Source of the DNA: Halorussus rarus
GTDB lineage: Archaea; Halobacteriota; Halobacteria; Halobacteriales; Haladaptataceae
Assembly: GCF_003369835.1 (NCBI RefSeq)
Contig: NZ_QPMJ01000002.1
Span: 558,001 to 622,000, forward strand
Reading direction: 5' to 3'
Length of the DNA: 64,000 nt
Shown: positions 15,458-24,945 of the stretch, piece by piece
Layout: every line of letters begins with the position of its first letter
Position numbering within the stretch: position 1 is the stretch's first letter
Made by a program: the position numbers and the translations under genes
Notes under the pieces: model-generated
Database searches by the model: none
What the model was told of the DNA's origin: nothing
What the model saw: only the letters and a program-made list of their open reading frames with translations

Positions 15458-17683
15458 ATGAATGAAGTTCAACTAGAGGTGGCAAAGGCGTACCCGAACG
15501 ATTCGGGTCGCGGAATCGCCCGTCTCGACCCGGACACGCTGTTGCATCTGAAGCTGAGCCCGGGCGACATCATCGAGATCGAAGGCGGCGACACGACCGC
15601 CGCGAAGGTGTGGCGGGCCGACCGGCAGGACTGGAACACCGACACGGTGCGCATCGACGGCTTCACGCGTCAGAACGCCGACGTCGGCATCGGCGAGCGC
15701 GTCGAGATCCGGAAGGCCGAGGCCGAGAAGGCCGACAAGCTGGTGCTCGCGCCCCCGGAGGAGGCGAGCGTCCAGTTCGGCTCCGACGCGGCCGGCATGG
15801 TCAAGCGCCAGATCCTCAAGCGCCCGGTGGTCGAGCGCGACATCGTCCCCGTGATGTCCTCGACCAACCACCCGTTCATGCGGTCGCCGGGCCAGGCGAT
15901 CCCGCTCATCGCGGTCGAGACCGACCCCGACGGCGTCTGTCTCATCACCGAGGACACCGAGGTCGAGCTCCGCGAGGAGCCCATCTCGGGCTTCGAGAAG
16001 ACCGGCGGCGGCATCACCTACGAGGACATCGGCGGGCTGGAGAACGAGATCCAGCGCGTCCGGGAGATGGTCGAGCTCCCGATGAAGCACCCCCAGATCT
16101 TCAAGAAGTTGGGCATCGAGCCGCCCCAGGGCGTGCTGCTCCACGGCCCGCCCGGCACGGGCAAGACGCTGCTCGCCAAGGCGGTCGCCAACGAGACCTC
16201 CGCTAGCTTCTTCTCTATCGCCGGACCCGAGATCATCTCGAAGTACTACGGGGAGTCCGAGCAACAGCTCCGGGAGATATTCGAGGACGCCACCGAGGAG
16301 TCGCCCTCCATCATCTTCATCGACGAACTCGACTCCATCGCGCCCAAGCGCGAGGACGTGACCGGCGAGGTCGAGCGCCGGGTCGTGGCCCAGCTGCTGA
16401 CGATGATGGACGGCCTCGAGTCGCGGGGCCAGGTCATCGTCATCGCGGCGACCAACCGGGTCGACTCGGTCGACCCCGCGCTCCGCCGGCCCGGCCGGTT
16501 CGACCGCGAGATCGAGATCGGCGTGCCCGACGAGACCGGCCGCGAGGAGATCCTCCAGATCCACACCCGGGGGATGCCGCTGTCCGACGACGTGGCGCTG
16601 GACTCGCTGGCCAACGACACCCACGGCTTCGTCGGCGCCGACATCGAGAGCCTGACGAAGGAGGCCGCGATGAAGGCGCTCCGGCGCTACCTCCCGGAGA
16701 TCGACCTCGACGAGGAGGACATCCCGCCGAGCCTCATCGACCGGATGATCGTCAAGCGCGAGGACTTCAACGGCGCGCTCAACGAGGTCGAACCCTCGGC
16801 GATGCGCGAAGTTCTAGTGGAACTGCCCAAGATCTCGTGGGACGACGTGGGCGGGCTCGAACAGGCCCAACAGGAGGTCGAGGAGAGCGTCGAGTGGCCC
16901 CTCTCCTCGCCCGAGAAGTTCCAGCGCCTGGGCATCAACCCGCCGAGCGGCGTCCTGCTCTACGGCCCGCCCGGCACGGGCAAGACGCTGATGGCGAAGG
17001 CGGTCGCCAACGAGACCAACGCCAACTTCATCTCGGTCCGCGGGCCGCAGCTGCTGTCGAAGTGGGTCGGTGAGTCCGAGAAGGCCATCCGCCAGACGTT
17101 CCGGAAGGCCCGGCAGGTCTCCCCGACCGTCATCTTCTTCGACGAGCTCGACAGCCTCGCGCCCTCGCGCAGCCAGGAGATGGGCTCTAACGTCTCCGAG
17201 CGCGTGGTCAACCAGCTGCTGACCGAGCTCGACGGGCTCGAGGAGAAGGGCGACGTGATGGTCATCGGCGCGACCAACCGCCCGGACATGATCGACCCGG
17301 CGCTCATCCGGTCGGGCCGGTTCGACCGGCTCGTCATGATCGGCCAGCCCGACGAGGAGGGCCGCGAGCAGATCCTGAAGATCCACACCGACGACACGCC
17401 GCTCTCGGCCGACGTGAGCCTGCGCGAGCTCGCGGAAATCACCGACGGTTACGTTGGCAGCGACCTCGAGTCCATCGCGCGGGAGGCCGCCATCGAGGCG
17501 CTGCGCGAGGACGACGACGCCACGGAGGTCGGCATGAGTCACTTCCGGCAGGCGATGGAGAACGTCCGGCCCACCATCACCGAGGACCTGCTCGACTACT
17601 ACGAGCAGATGGAAGACGAGTTCAAGGGCGGCTCGTCGAGCCCGACCCAGGGTCGGCGCGGCGGCCGCATCGGCTTCCAATGA
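15458..17683 (+). CDS. cdc48: CDC48/VCP-type AAA+ ATPase (archaeal Cdc48)
   Basis: This 741-residue protein has the full Cdc48 architecture. The N-terminal substrate/cofactor-binding double-psi barrel opens [20 protein letters not shown] (residues 4-23). The D1 ATPase has Walker [13 protein letters not shown] near residue 230, Walker [15 protein letters not shown] and arginine-finger region [11 protein letters not shown]. The D2 ATPase has Walker [13 protein letters not shown] near residue 503, Walker [15 protein letters not shown] and [10 protein letters not shown]. It forms hexamers that unfold ubiquitin-like/SAMP-tagged or other substrates and work with the proteasome. The stop codon TGA is formed by the first three bases of the structured repeat at 17681. 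Next to it on the right is the DUF4097-type lipoprotein gene. Confidence 0.95.
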   Translation: MNEVQLEVAKAYPNDSGRGIARLDPDTLLHLKLSPGDIIEIEGGDTTAAKVWRADRQDWNTDTVRIDGFTRQNADVGIGERVEIRKAEAEKADKLVLAPPEEASVQFGSDAAGMVKRQILKRPVVERDIVPVMSSTNHPFMRSPGQAIPLIAVETDPDGVCLITEDTEVELREEPISGFEKTGGGITYEDIGGLENEIQRVREMVELPMKHPQIFKKLGIEPPQGVLLHGPPGTGKTLLAKAVANETSASFFSIAGPEIISKYYGESEQQLREIFEDATEESPSIIFIDELDSIAPKREDVTGEVERRVVAQLLTMMDGLESRGQVIVIAATNRVDSVDPALRRPGRFDREIEIGVPDETGREEILQIHTRGMPLSDDVALDSLANDTHGFVGADIESLTKEAAMKALRRYLPEIDLDEEDIPPSLIDRMIVKREDFNGALNEVEPSAMREVLVELPKISWDDVGGLEQAQQEVEESVEWPLSSPEKFQRLGINPPSGVLLYGPPGTGKTLMAKAVANETNANFISVRGPQLLSKWVGESEKAIRQTFRKARQVSPTVIFFDELDSLAPSRSQEMGSNVSERVVNQLLTELDGLEEKGDVMVIGATNRPDMIDPALIRSGRFDRLVMIGQPDEEGREQILKIHTDDTPLSADVSLRELAEITDGYVGSDLESIAREAAIEALREDDDATEVGMSHFRQAMENVRPTITEDLLDYYEQMEDEFKGGSSSPTQGRRGGRIGFQ

Positions 17684-17834
17684 AACTTTTCCAGCGGTCG
17701 GGCGCATGAACGCGCCCTTCCTTGGAAAACTTTCATGAAAAACACGGCGTCACCCCCTCAGTCACGCGCCTCCGGCGCGTGACTTCGAGGGTTCCTTGGT
17801 CCGCTCTCTCACGTTCGTTCGCTCGCGGTGGATT
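17680..17834 (+). repeat. structured intergenic repeat, copy 1 (directly after cdc48)
   Basis: This ~155-base element is matched by the reverse complement of 25757-25928. The first ~75 bases are almost identical between copies: outer arms TGAAACTTTTCCA (17681-17693) and TGGAAAACTTTCA (17723-17735), with an inner 6-bp hairpin GGGCGC/GCGCCC (17700-17705 and 17712-17717). The second half shares gtcacccc, tcgagggttccttgg and a gttcgctcgcgg tail. Between these lies a hairpin that differs in sequence in the two copies. The first TGA of the element is the cdc48 stop codon. It could be a REP/MITE-like sequence, a transcription terminator or an RNA-processing site; nothing codes for a protein. Confidence 0.75.
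17761..17783 (+). terminator. perfect 10-bp hairpin inside repeat copy 1
   Basis: GTCACGCGCC, loop TCC, then GGCGCGTGAC make a perfect 10-bp stem with a 3-base loop, 78 bases after the cdc48 stop. It lacks a run of T, so a bacterial-type intrinsic terminator is not implied. It may stabilise the 3' end of the cdc48 mRNA or act with the outer arms of the repeat. Confidence 0.4.
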
Positions 17835-17951
17835 GCAGTGAACTAATCGGATGGCGGGGATTCGTAATCGGCCTTAAATCTTCGGGACGACCGCTGGTCC
17901 TGCGAACCTGTTCCATTCTTTATGGTGGGTTGACCAGTACGTCCACACGTG

Positions 17952-18782
17952 ATGAACGTAGACACGCAGCGCCGACGCCTGCTCGGACTGAGCGCGGCCG
18001 CGGGGCTGACCGCCCTCTCGGGATGTAGCGGCGTGACGCCCTTCGTCGGGAAGCGACTGGAGAACGCGCAGTCGTTCGACGCCTCCTCGGTCGACGCAGT
18101 GAGCGTTGCCGGCCGCAACGGCAACGTTCGAGTCCGACCGCGGGACGACGAGCGGATCCGCGTCGAGACCGTCAAGAAGGCGGGGTCGGTGTTCGCCGAC
18201 CTCGACGACGTGCGCGTCGAGACGACCACCGAGAACGGCGAACTCCGCGTCGCAGCGCGGAAGGTCGGCGACGGGTCGTGGCTCGCCGGCGTCCCCTCGG
18301 TCGACGTCACCGTCGGTCTCCCGGCGAGCGTGGACCTCGGCGAGCTCCGGACCGAGAACGGTCGGGTCGACGTGCGGAACGTCGCGACCGACGCGACGCT
18401 CGGCTCCGAGAACGGGCAACTGGAGGCGCGAAACGTGGACGGGTTCGTCTCGGCCGAGACCGAGAACGGGCGCGTGGTCGCTCGCGACGTGACGGGCATC
18501 GACGGGGCGCGGTCCGAGAACGGGAGCGTCGAGATCGACGTGAAGTCGGTCCGGGGCGACACCGACGTGGCGACCGAGAACGGGCGAGTGACCGCGGCGG
18601 TGTCGCCCGACCTGAACGCCGAGGTAGTTGCGACCACCGGGAACGGGAGAGTCGAGTTCGACGTGGCGAGCGCCGAGGTGTCCACCCGGCGGTCCGGCCG
18701 GGTCGAGGCCACGCTGGGCGGGGGCGGGCCGGAGCTCCGGCTCTCCTGCGAGAACGGACGCGTCAGCGTCTCGCAGCTCTGA
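17952..18782 (+). CDS. Tat lipoprotein with DUF4097-type β-helix repeats
   Basis: This ~276-residue secreted lipoprotein starts MNVDTQRRRLLGLSAAAGLT (a GTG one codon upstream is also possible), with a twin-arginine motif and lipobox ALSGC. The rest is a series of short β repeats, each centred on a turn reading (T/S)ENG(R/Q/S)(V/L): at least seven occurrences (RTENGRV, SENGQL, TENGRV, SENGSV, TENGRV, GNGRV, CENGRV). This spacing builds a right-handed β-solenoid as in the putative-adhesin DUF4097 family. The biochemical role is unknown; in bacteria relatives sit near envelope-stress regulators. It is monocistronic between the repeat element and a minus-strand membrane-protein gene. Confidence 0.75.
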   Translation: MNVDTQRRRLLGLSAAAGLTALSGCSGVTPFVGKRLENAQSFDASSVDAVSVAGRNGNVRVRPRDDERIRVETVKKAGSVFADLDDVRVETTTENGELRVAARKVGDGSWLAGVPSVDVTVGLPASVDLGELRTENGRVDVRNVATDATLGSENGQLEARNVDGFVSAETENGRVVARDVTGIDGARSENGSVEIDVKSVRGDTDVATENGRVTAAVSPDLNAEVVATTGNGRVEFDVASAEVSTRRSGRVEATLGGGGPELRLSCENGRVSVSQL

Positions 18783-18796
18783 AGACTGTTTTCGAG

Positions 18797-19492
18797 TCAG
18801 TTCGCGGTCGATTCGCTTCGGGGAGCGTCGTCGGGGACGTCCAGCACCGCCTCGGTGACGACCGCGGCGATGCGAGCCAGGGCGTTCAGCAGGTGGAGCG
18901 AGACCAGCGCGACGACCAGTCCGACGAGCGCGACGCCGACTGCCTCGCCGAACGTGTCGACGACGAGCCGGCCGGACTCGAACGGTCCGAGCGAGAGGGC
19001 GCCGAAGCGAGGGCCGACGTAGAGGGCCGAAGAGTAGGTCAGTGGGGCGACCAGCAGCGACGCCGACAGCGACAGCAGGCTCGCCAGGGCGACGAACGCG
19101 ACCGTCCCGAAACCGAACTTGCCGGCGAGGTACGCCACGTCGAGCCAGGTCCCGGCGTCGGTCACGAGCCGCTTCGCGGCCGCGAGGACGCCGCCTGCGG
19201 TGTCGGGCGACCTGACGCGGACGTCGGTCCCCAGCAGGCGATTGGCCAGCCCGGCCTCGAAGCTCGCCAGCAGGGTCGCGCCGGCCAGCGTCGCCAGCAG
19301 GATGGGGATTCCGAACCACGTGACGGCGAGGCCGAGTCCGAGCGAGAACCCGACGGTGAGCGTCACGAAGTACAGCAGACCGAGCGGGAACGCCAGCGCC
19401 AGGTACAGCAGATTTCGGTACGTCTGTGCGCGTGCGGGGACGCCGACGAGCGTCGTCGCGGCGTCTCGGATCGTTGTCGTCACGGGAGTCAC
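18797..19492 (-). CDS. putative sensor-domain membrane protein (paralogue of 20776-21555)
   Basis: The start is likely GTG at 19492 (or GTG 19483): a taaa-type TATA box on the minus strand lies ~28 bases upstream. The longer open frame is not membrane-like. The protein opens with TTTIRDAATTLVGVPARAQT and then YRNLLYLALAFPLGLLYFV, nearly identical to the paralogue at 20776 (LQTYRNLLYLALAFPLGLLY). Four membrane helices in two pairs are separated by a polar region with LVTDAGTWLDVAYL. The end ASLLVAP...LHLLNALARIAAVV is also shared. This matches the 'putative sensor' domain found alone or fused to kinases. Here it stands alone with no kinase module, so the signal path is unknown. Confidence 0.7.
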   Translation of the reverse strand: MTPVTTTIRDAATTLVGVPARAQTYRNLLYLALAFPLGLLYFVTLTVGFSLGLGLAVTWFGIPILLATLAGATLLASFEAGLANRLLGTDVRVRSPDTAGGVLAAAKRLVTDAGTWLDVAYLAGKFGFGTVAFVALASLLSLSASLLVAPLTYSSALYVGPRFGALSLGPFESGRLVVDTFGEAVGVALVGLVVALVSLHLLNALARIAAVVTEAVLDVPDDAPRSESTAN

Positions 19493-19572
19493 CCGCTTCG
19501 AGGTAGCGCCGGACGCACCGTAAACCGGGTCGGCGAGTCGCCGGCCCGGCGAGTCGGAGAAAGACCTTTGTA

Positions 19573-19845
19573 TCAGTTTCCGCGGAGCGACCAGAGGATG
19601 GCCACCAGACCGACGTTGTACGCCGCGACGATGGCCAGCAGCGCGAGCGCGTCCGACCACGCCAGCGCGGGCGCGAGGACCGACGAGACCGCGAACGGGA
19701 CGGCGGTGAAGCACGCGATGCCGACCGCGAGCAGGGCCATGGTCGCGCTGCCGTGCCGGCGGTACCCGCGGTACGCCTGGTACGAGACGAACAGGCCGAG
19801 CGCGGCCGGGAGCGCCGCCGCGATGGTGACGATGTCAGGGATCAT
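19573..19845 (-). CDS. 90-residue membrane protein, third gene of HTH/membrane cassette
   Basis: MIPDIVTIAAALPAALGLFV begins a three-helix membrane protein with the motif YQAYRGYRRHGS between helices 1 and 2. The upstream neighbour has the related YELVEGYRRNGT at the same place, so the two are homologous small membrane proteins of the type often labelled DUF7521 (name from memory). Its start overlaps the end of that gene by 11 bases, so they are one operon with the HTH gene. The function is unknown; being encoded with an HTH protein suggests a membrane-linked regulatory pair. Confidence 0.7.
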   Translation of the reverse strand: MIPDIVTIAAALPAALGLFVSYQAYRGYRRHGSATMALLAVGIACFTAVPFAVSSVLAPALAWSDALALLAIVAAYNVGLVAILWSLRGN

Positions 19846-20206
19846 AGATGGCGTACAGGATGGCCGCGAGGCCGAGCAGTTCGGACGCGGTCGTGGCGAC
19901 CGACCGCGCCGCGGGCGAGACGTCGACGAGGCTGCCGAACGCGATCCGGAGGAAGATGGGCCCGGTCACGAGCAGCGCGAGCCCCGCGCCGAGCGCCAGC
20001 ATCGGCCGGGTGCCGTTCCGGCGGTAGCCCTCGACGAGTTCGTACACCACCGCCAGCGAGAGGACCGCCGCGAGCAGCAGTCCCCCGAGCGCGAGCAGCA
20101 CGACCGTCCGGGAACCGCCGACGGTCGTCTGGAGCGCGACGGTCTGGAGCGGCGGCGTCAGGGTCGGGAACGCGGCGGTCGCGGGCAGCGGGACGCCGGC
20201 GGTCAT
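19835..20206 (-). CDS. 123-residue membrane protein, second gene of HTH/membrane cassette
   Basis: The start ATG at 20204-20206 overlaps the HTH gene stop as ATGA, which fixes the reading. The protein begins MTAGVPLPATAAFPTLTPPL, probably a short extracytoplasmic or flexible leader. Three helices follow with the linker YELVEGYRRNGTRPMLALGA. The fold pattern matches the downstream 90-residue protein, so the cassette holds a tandem duplication of one family. No catalytic motif is visible. Its C-terminus is AAILYAIYDP. Confidence 0.7.
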   Translation of the reverse strand: MTAGVPLPATAAFPTLTPPLQTVALQTTVGGSRTVVLLALGGLLLAAVLSLAVVYELVEGYRRNGTRPMLALGAGLALLVTGPIFLRIAFGSLVDVSPAARSVATTASELLGLAAILYAIYDP

Positions 20207-20544
20207 TTGAACCCCTCGTAGAGCCTGGTGAACCGGTCGGCCGGGTCCTCGGCCCGGTCGACGTCGAGTTCGATGCCGTCCTCGGTCAGTTCCACGGTGA
20301 CGCGCTGCAGTCTGGCGGAGAACACCTCGTAGTGGTGGCCGTCCGGGTCGAGGCGCTGCTCGGCCTCGACCAGCCGCTGGTCCTGGAGTCGCTCGACCCG
20401 CCGGTAGATGGTCGACGGCGAGGCGTCGCACTCCTCGGCGAGCGCCTCGGCCGACAGGGGCTCCCGGTAGGTCGCGACGAGGATGGCGCGGGCGTACTCG
20501 TCGTCGAGCAGGTCGAACATCGCGGCGGCGTCCGCGTCGCTCAC
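20203..20544 (-). CDS. winged-helix transcriptional regulator (ArsR-like), first gene of cassette
   Basis: The start is GTG at 20544 (VSDADAAAMFDLLDDEYARA), with a second in-frame GTG at 20550. The 113-residue protein has an N-terminal winged helix: EYARAILVATYREPLSAEAL, then the recognition region ECDASPSTIYRRVERLQDQR, then a β-wing (DPDGHHYEVFSARLQRVTVE). The short acidic C-terminal segment ends RFTRLYEGFK. It is the first gene of a three-gene operon with two small membrane proteins and probably regulates its own operon or the flanking sensor-domain genes. The promoter must lie left of 20776 in the divergent region. Confidence 0.75.
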   Translation of the reverse strand: MSDADAAAMFDLLDDEYARAILVATYREPLSAEALAEECDASPSTIYRRVERLQDQRLVEAEQRLDPDGHHYEVFSARLQRVTVELTEDGIELDVDRAEDPADRFTRLYEGFK

Positions 20545-20775
20545 CGCCACGACCTCCCGTCGTCCCGGAACCGGCCGGGGCCGGCTCCGGTTCGGACACG
20601 GTGCGCTCCGGGCGGGGCGGCCGACCGCGGGCGTGCGTCCGATGAATCGGGCCACCGTCTCATCGCCGTCCAGAGGCCGGTTCGCACCGCCTCGTGTAAA
20701 GTACTGCGGACGCTCGCCGGTCGCGCGAACGTCCGAAACCTTATTGGTAACGGCGGAGAACATCGGCCTGTTCGG

Positions 20776-21555
20776 ATGTCGACCGACCAACACGCGAGGC
20801 GCCGGACCGGCCCGACCGGGGCGCTCCGCGCCGTGTTCGGCGTGCCGTTCCGGCTCCAGACCTACCGGAACCTGCTGTACCTGGCGCTGGCGTTCCCGCT
20901 CGGCCTGCTGTACTTCGTGTTCCTGTCGGTCGGCCTGTCGCTGGGGGTGGCGCTCGCCGTGGTCGTGGTCGGGATTCCCATCCTGCTCGCCGTGCTCGCG
21001 ATAGCGACCGGCATCGCCAGCGTCGAGCGCGAGCTGGCGACCCTGCTGCTCGGCGTCGACATCGAGACGCCGCCGGACGACGAGCCGTGGTCGGTCCCGA
21101 CGTCGGCCGGGTCGGTGCTCGAGCGCGCCAGGAGCCTCGTGACCGACCTCGAGACGTGGAAGGCGCTGGTCTACCTCGGGACGAAGCTGTTCCTCGGGAT
21201 CGCCTCGTTCGTGGTCGTGACGACCATGCTCGTGACGGCCGTGAGCCTGCTCGCCGTGCCGCTCGTGTACGACCAGCCGGGCGTCTACGTCGGCGTCGTG
21301 ACCGACGCGCCGCTCCGGCTCCACCCCTCGCTGTACGTGGTCTGGCACGACCTGCTGGTCGGCGTCGAGACGGTCGTCCACGTCGGGTCGTGGCAGGTGC
21401 GCACCCTCCCGGCCGCGCTCGCCGTGGCGGCGTTCGGCGCCGCGCTCGGGGTCGCCTCGCTCCACCTGCTCAACGGGCTGGCCCGATTCTCGGCGTGGTA
21501 CGCGAAGGCGATGCTCGGGACCGGCGTCGACCTGCCGACGCCGCGTCGGTGGTGA
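20776..21555 (+). CDS. putative sensor-domain membrane protein (paralogue of 18797-19492)
   Basis: The ATG at 20776 (MSTDQHARRRTGPTGALRAV) is preceded ~31 bases upstream by a ttattg box. This 259-residue protein has a basic N-terminus, helices 1-2 (LLYLALAFPLGLLYFVFLSV and the following ~25 residues), an acidic loop, helix pair 3-4 (ITLFLGIASFVVV region), and a final amphipathic/hydrophobic segment with LHLLNGLARFSAWYAKAML. It is the same fold as the gene at 18797, and both share the LQTYRNLLYLALAFP-type block. The two paralogues point in opposite directions around the HTH cassette, forming a symmetric locus. Confidence 0.7.
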   Translation: MSTDQHARRRTGPTGALRAVFGVPFRLQTYRNLLYLALAFPLGLLYFVFLSVGLSLGVALAVVVVGIPILLAVLAIATGIASVERELATLLLGVDIETPPDDEPWSVPTSAGSVLERARSLVTDLETWKALVYLGTKLFLGIASFVVVTTMLVTAVSLLAVPLVYDQPGVYVGVVTDAPLRLHPSLYVVWHDLLVGVETVVHVGSWQVRTLPAALAVAAFGAALGVASLHLLNGLARFSAWYAKAMLGTGVDLPTPRRW

Positions 21556-21695
21556 GCCGGCGCCCGTCCCCGTTACGTCTCGGTAGTCGTCAGTTGACGG
21601 TCCGATGTCCGCGATAACTGCATCCGCCTTTGTTAGCTAATCTCACGAGTGATAATCTCGAACAACGTTATGTATAGACGGAGATAGGTCCGGAT

Positions 21696-24113
21696 ATGAA
21701 ACTAGGCAACCTCGTCCCCGACTGGATCCGAAGCAGCTACCTCAGGAAGTTCGCGGCGGTCCTCCTGGTAACGCTCGTCGTCGTCGGCGGGTACGGGATG
21801 TGGACCCAGAACCAGGCGTCGGCGACCCTCGAGCGACAGACGCACAACGAACTGCGGACGTTCGCCTCCCTCCAGGCGAGTCAGCTCGACGAGTGGGTCG
21901 AGGAGCGCAAGCGACTGGTCGGAATCATCGCCGAGCAGAGCGAAATGCAGAGCGGGGACGCCACGACGATCAAGATCGAGTTCCACGAACAGTTACAGAA
22001 CGCTCCCGACGAGACGGAGGCCATCCACTACGTCGACAGCGACTCCATGGAGGTCCTATCGAGCACCGACTCGAACGTCAGGGGGAAGTCGCTCGACCGG
22101 ATCGGCATCGAGTGGATGAACGGTTCGTTCGACCTCCAGAACGAGCAGGACCGGGCGGTGTCCCAGACCTACTCGCGCGACGGCACGAAGCTGGTCGCGT
22201 TCGCCGCGCCCGTGTGGGGACAGGGCGCGGCGGTCGTCGTGACCGTCAACGCCTCCTCGCGCGCGGCCAGCTTCCGAAAGCCGGTAGCCGGAACCGCCAC
22301 GCGGGTCGTCAACGCGAACGGGACGGTCGTCCTCTCGGACAGCGAGGCGGACATCCTCGATACGTACGGGGACGGGAGTATGATGGCGGTCGAACGCGCC
22401 CTGAAGGGCAACACCGCGGTGATGGAGATGGGCAGTCCGATGGAGGGGGTCATCGATTCGAAGCACCTCATGGCGTACGCCCCAGTCGGCGGCACCGACT
22501 GGGTCGTCCTGATGCACGTCCCCCAGTCGAACGCCTACGCAGCGATGTCGGGAATCCAAGATAATCTCCTTATTCTGATCGGCCTCGTCGCGTTCGGGTT
22601 CGTCTTCGTGGGCGCGACGCTGGGACGGACGACCGCGAACGCGCTGGACGACCTCTCGGAGAAGGCAGGGGCTATCGCCAGCGGCGACCTCGACGTGGAA
22701 CTCGAGGAGAGCGACCGCATCGACGAGGTCGGCGAGGTCCAGGACGCGTTCGCCTCGATGAAGACGTACCTCAACACCGCCGCCGAGCAGGCCACGGCCA
22801 TCGCGAACCGGGAGTTCGACGCGCCCGTCATGGACGAGGAGGTGCCGGGCGAGTTCGGCGAGACCCTCGACACGATGGGCGCCGACCTCGAGGAACTCAT
22901 CGGCGATATCGAGCGGACGCGGAAAGAAGCCCAACAGGCCCGGGCGGAGGCCGAGGACCTCAACGCCGCGCTCGAACGGAAGGCCGCGGAGTTCGGCGAC
23001 GTCATGGCCGAGGCCGCGACCGGCGATCTCACCCGGCGGATGGACGCCGAGGGTCCGAGCGACGCGATGAGACAGATAGCAGAACAGTTCAACGAGATGA
23101 TGGACGACCTCGAACACGCGACCGCCCGCATCAAGGGGTTCTCGACCGAGGTCGCCGATGCGAGCGCGGAGGCCGGGACCGGCGTCCGGGAGGTCGAACG
23201 CACCAGCGAACGGGTCGCCGACTCGGTCGAGGAGATCTCCGCCGGCGCTGTCGAACAGGCCGAGAATCTCGACGAGGTGACGGGGGAGATGAGCACGCTC
23301 TCGGCCACCATCGAGGAGGTCGCTGCGTCCGCCGACCAGGTCGCCGCCCTCTCCACGAAGGCCGCCGAGGAGGGCAGGTCGGGCCGCGAGATAGCCGGCG
23401 AGGCCGTCGACGAGATGGACCGCATCGAGAAGACCACCGTCGAGACCGTCGACACGGTCGAACGGCTCGACGACGAGATGACGCAAATCGGCGACATCGT
23501 CGAACTCATCGACGGCATCGCCGAGCAGACCAACGTGCTGGCGCTCAACGCCTCCATCGAGGCCGCCCGCGCCGGGGAAGCCGGCGAGGGCTTCGCGGTG
23601 GTCGCGGGCGAGGTGAAGGACCTGGCCGAGGACACCCGCGACGCCACCCAGGAGATCGGCGACCTCATCGAGCGAGTGCAGGATTCGACGTCGGCGACGG
23701 TCGAGGAGATGCGGGAGATGCGCGAACGGGTCGAGGCGGGCATGGAGACCATCGACGAGGGGCTGGGTGCGCTCGACGAGGTGGTGGAGTACGTCGAGGA
23801 GGCCAACACGGGCATCCAAGAGATCCACGAGGCCACCGAGGACCAGGCCACGACCACGGAGGAGGTCGTCGCGATGACCAACGAGGTCGCCGATATCAGC
23901 GAGGAGACGTCCTCGGAGGCAGAAACGGTCTCGGTGGCGGCCGAAGAGCAGACCGCCTCGCTCGGTCAGGTCAGTACCGAAGTCGGCGCGCTCTCGGAGA
24001 AGTCCGACGAGCTCGACGAACTGCTCGACGAATTCGAGGTGTCCGACGAACCCGGCCGCGACGGCGCGACCGAGTCCGAGCGCGTCGTGGCGGACGGTCG
24101 GGGCGACGACTGA
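21696..24113 (+). CDS. methyl-accepting chemotaxis protein / haloarchaeal transducer (Htr type)
   Basis: This 805-residue receptor has helix TM1 at residues ~18-35 ([18 protein letters not shown]) and an extracellular Cache-like sensor to ~285 ([50 protein letters not shown]). TM2 lies around 288-308 ([20 protein letters not shown]). A HAMP domain follows ([20 protein letters not shown]), then a second HAMP-like/linker coiled coil, and the cytoplasmic signalling hairpin with the tip [20 protein letters not shown] near residue 610. The tail is acidic. It should bind a small extracellular ligand and control CheA. A TATA-like box (tatgtata) lies ~24 bases before the ATG. No che genes are adjacent. 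Confidence 0.9.
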   Translation: MKLGNLVPDWIRSSYLRKFAAVLLVTLVVVGGYGMWTQNQASATLERQTHNELRTFASLQASQLDEWVEERKRLVGIIAEQSEMQSGDATTIKIEFHEQLQNAPDETEAIHYVDSDSMEVLSSTDSNVRGKSLDRIGIEWMNGSFDLQNEQDRAVSQTYSRDGTKLVAFAAPVWGQGAAVVVTVNASSRAASFRKPVAGTATRVVNANGTVVLSDSEADILDTYGDGSMMAVERALKGNTAVMEMGSPMEGVIDSKHLMAYAPVGGTDWVVLMHVPQSNAYAAMSGIQDNLLILIGLVAFGFVFVGATLGRTTANALDDLSEKAGAIASGDLDVELEESDRIDEVGEVQDAFASMKTYLNTAAEQATAIANREFDAPVMDEEVPGEFGETLDTMGADLEELIGDIERTRKEAQQARAEAEDLNAALERKAAEFGDVMAEAATGDLTRRMDAEGPSDAMRQIAEQFNEMMDDLEHATARIKGFSTEVADASAEAGTGVREVERTSERVADSVEEISAGAVEQAENLDEVTGEMSTLSATIEEVAASADQVAALSTKAAEEGRSGREIAGEAVDEMDRIEKTTVETVDTVERLDDEMTQIGDIVELIDGIAEQTNVLALNASIEAARAGEAGEGFAVVAGEVKDLAEDTRDATQEIGDLIERVQDSTSATVEEMREMRERVEAGMETIDEGLGALDEVVEYVEEANTGIQEIHEATEDQATTTEEVVAMTNEVADISEETSSEAETVSVAAEEQTASLGQVSTEVGALSEKSDELDELLDEFEVSDEPGRDGATESERVVADGRGDD

Positions 24114-24165
24114 CGGGCGTCGGGCGAGGCGGCGAGGAAGGGACTCGCGGCAAACGACCGGCGAC

Positions 24166-24843
24166 TCAGTAGATGAGTTCGTCGTCGTTCTCGACCATGT
24201 AGAGGGTCCGGGCCGCGATGTTGACCGCGTGGTCGCCCACCCGTTCGAGGTCCCGGACCGTCAGCAGCAGGCGCGAGACGTCCTGAAGGAGCTGTTCGAC
24301 CTCCTCCTCGGTGTTGTTCTCCAGTTCGGTCTCGATGAGGTCCCGGACCACGAGCTCGCTGGCGCGCTCGCACAGTCCGTCGAGGTCGTCGTCGCGCTCG
24401 GCGATGCCGTAGCAGCCGTCGGCGTCCTCGTCGGCGTAGGCCGCCATCGCGTCGTCTATCATGTCGAGGGTGATGGTGCCCAGTTCCTGGATGTCGACCT
24501 CCGGGAACACGTCGTGGTTGGCGTCGAGGGTGTAGTCGCCGAGGTTGGTGGCGAGGTCGCCGATGCGCTCGAGGTCGGTGATGATCTTGAACGACGCCGC
24601 GACGAACCGGAGGTCGCCCGCGACCGGCTGCTGGAGCGCGAGCAGGTCGATGCAGTCCCGTTCGAGGTCGAGGTAGAGCTGGTTGACCTCCTCGTCGCCG
24701 TCGATGACCTCCCACGCGAGGTCGTCGTCCTTCTGTTCGAGGGCGTCGAGTCCCATTCGGAGCCGCTCCATCACGACCTCGCTCATGTAGAGGACGTTCT
24801 CGCGGAGATCGATGAGCTTCTGCTGGTAGTCCTCTCGGGGCAT
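24166..24843 (-). CDS. phoU: phosphate signalling complex protein PhoU (copy 1)
   Basis: This 225-residue all-helical protein is made of two PhoU three-helix repeats. Landmarks are MGLDALEQKDDDLAWEVIDG in repeat one, LLALQQPVAGDLRFVAASF, then DLERIGDLATNL, and in repeat two VRDLERVGDHAVNIAARTLY. The conserved E.xxD acidic patches bind metal clusters in PhoU proteins. It should couple Pst transport to phosphate signalling, although haloarchaea lack the bacterial PhoR/PhoB pair as such. It lies 102 bases downstream of a second PhoU gene; both follow pstB on the same strand. Confidence 0.93.
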   Translation of the reverse strand: MPREDYQQKLIDLRENVLYMSEVVMERLRMGLDALEQKDDDLAWEVIDGDEEVNQLYLDLERDCIDLLALQQPVAGDLRFVAASFKIITDLERIGDLATNLGDYTLDANHDVFPEVDIQELGTITLDMIDDAMAAYADEDADGCYGIAERDDDLDGLCERASELVVRDLIETELENNTEEEVEQLLQDVSRLLLTVRDLERVGDHAVNIAARTLYMVENDDELIY

Positions 24844-24945
24844 ACCTACGCATGCGCGTGTCCTCCTGTTGTACCTTTCGCCCGCTCGACCGGACGCCGG
24901 CCCGCGGTACCGAACCCGGCCGAACTTCCGGGCCCGGTCGCGGGG

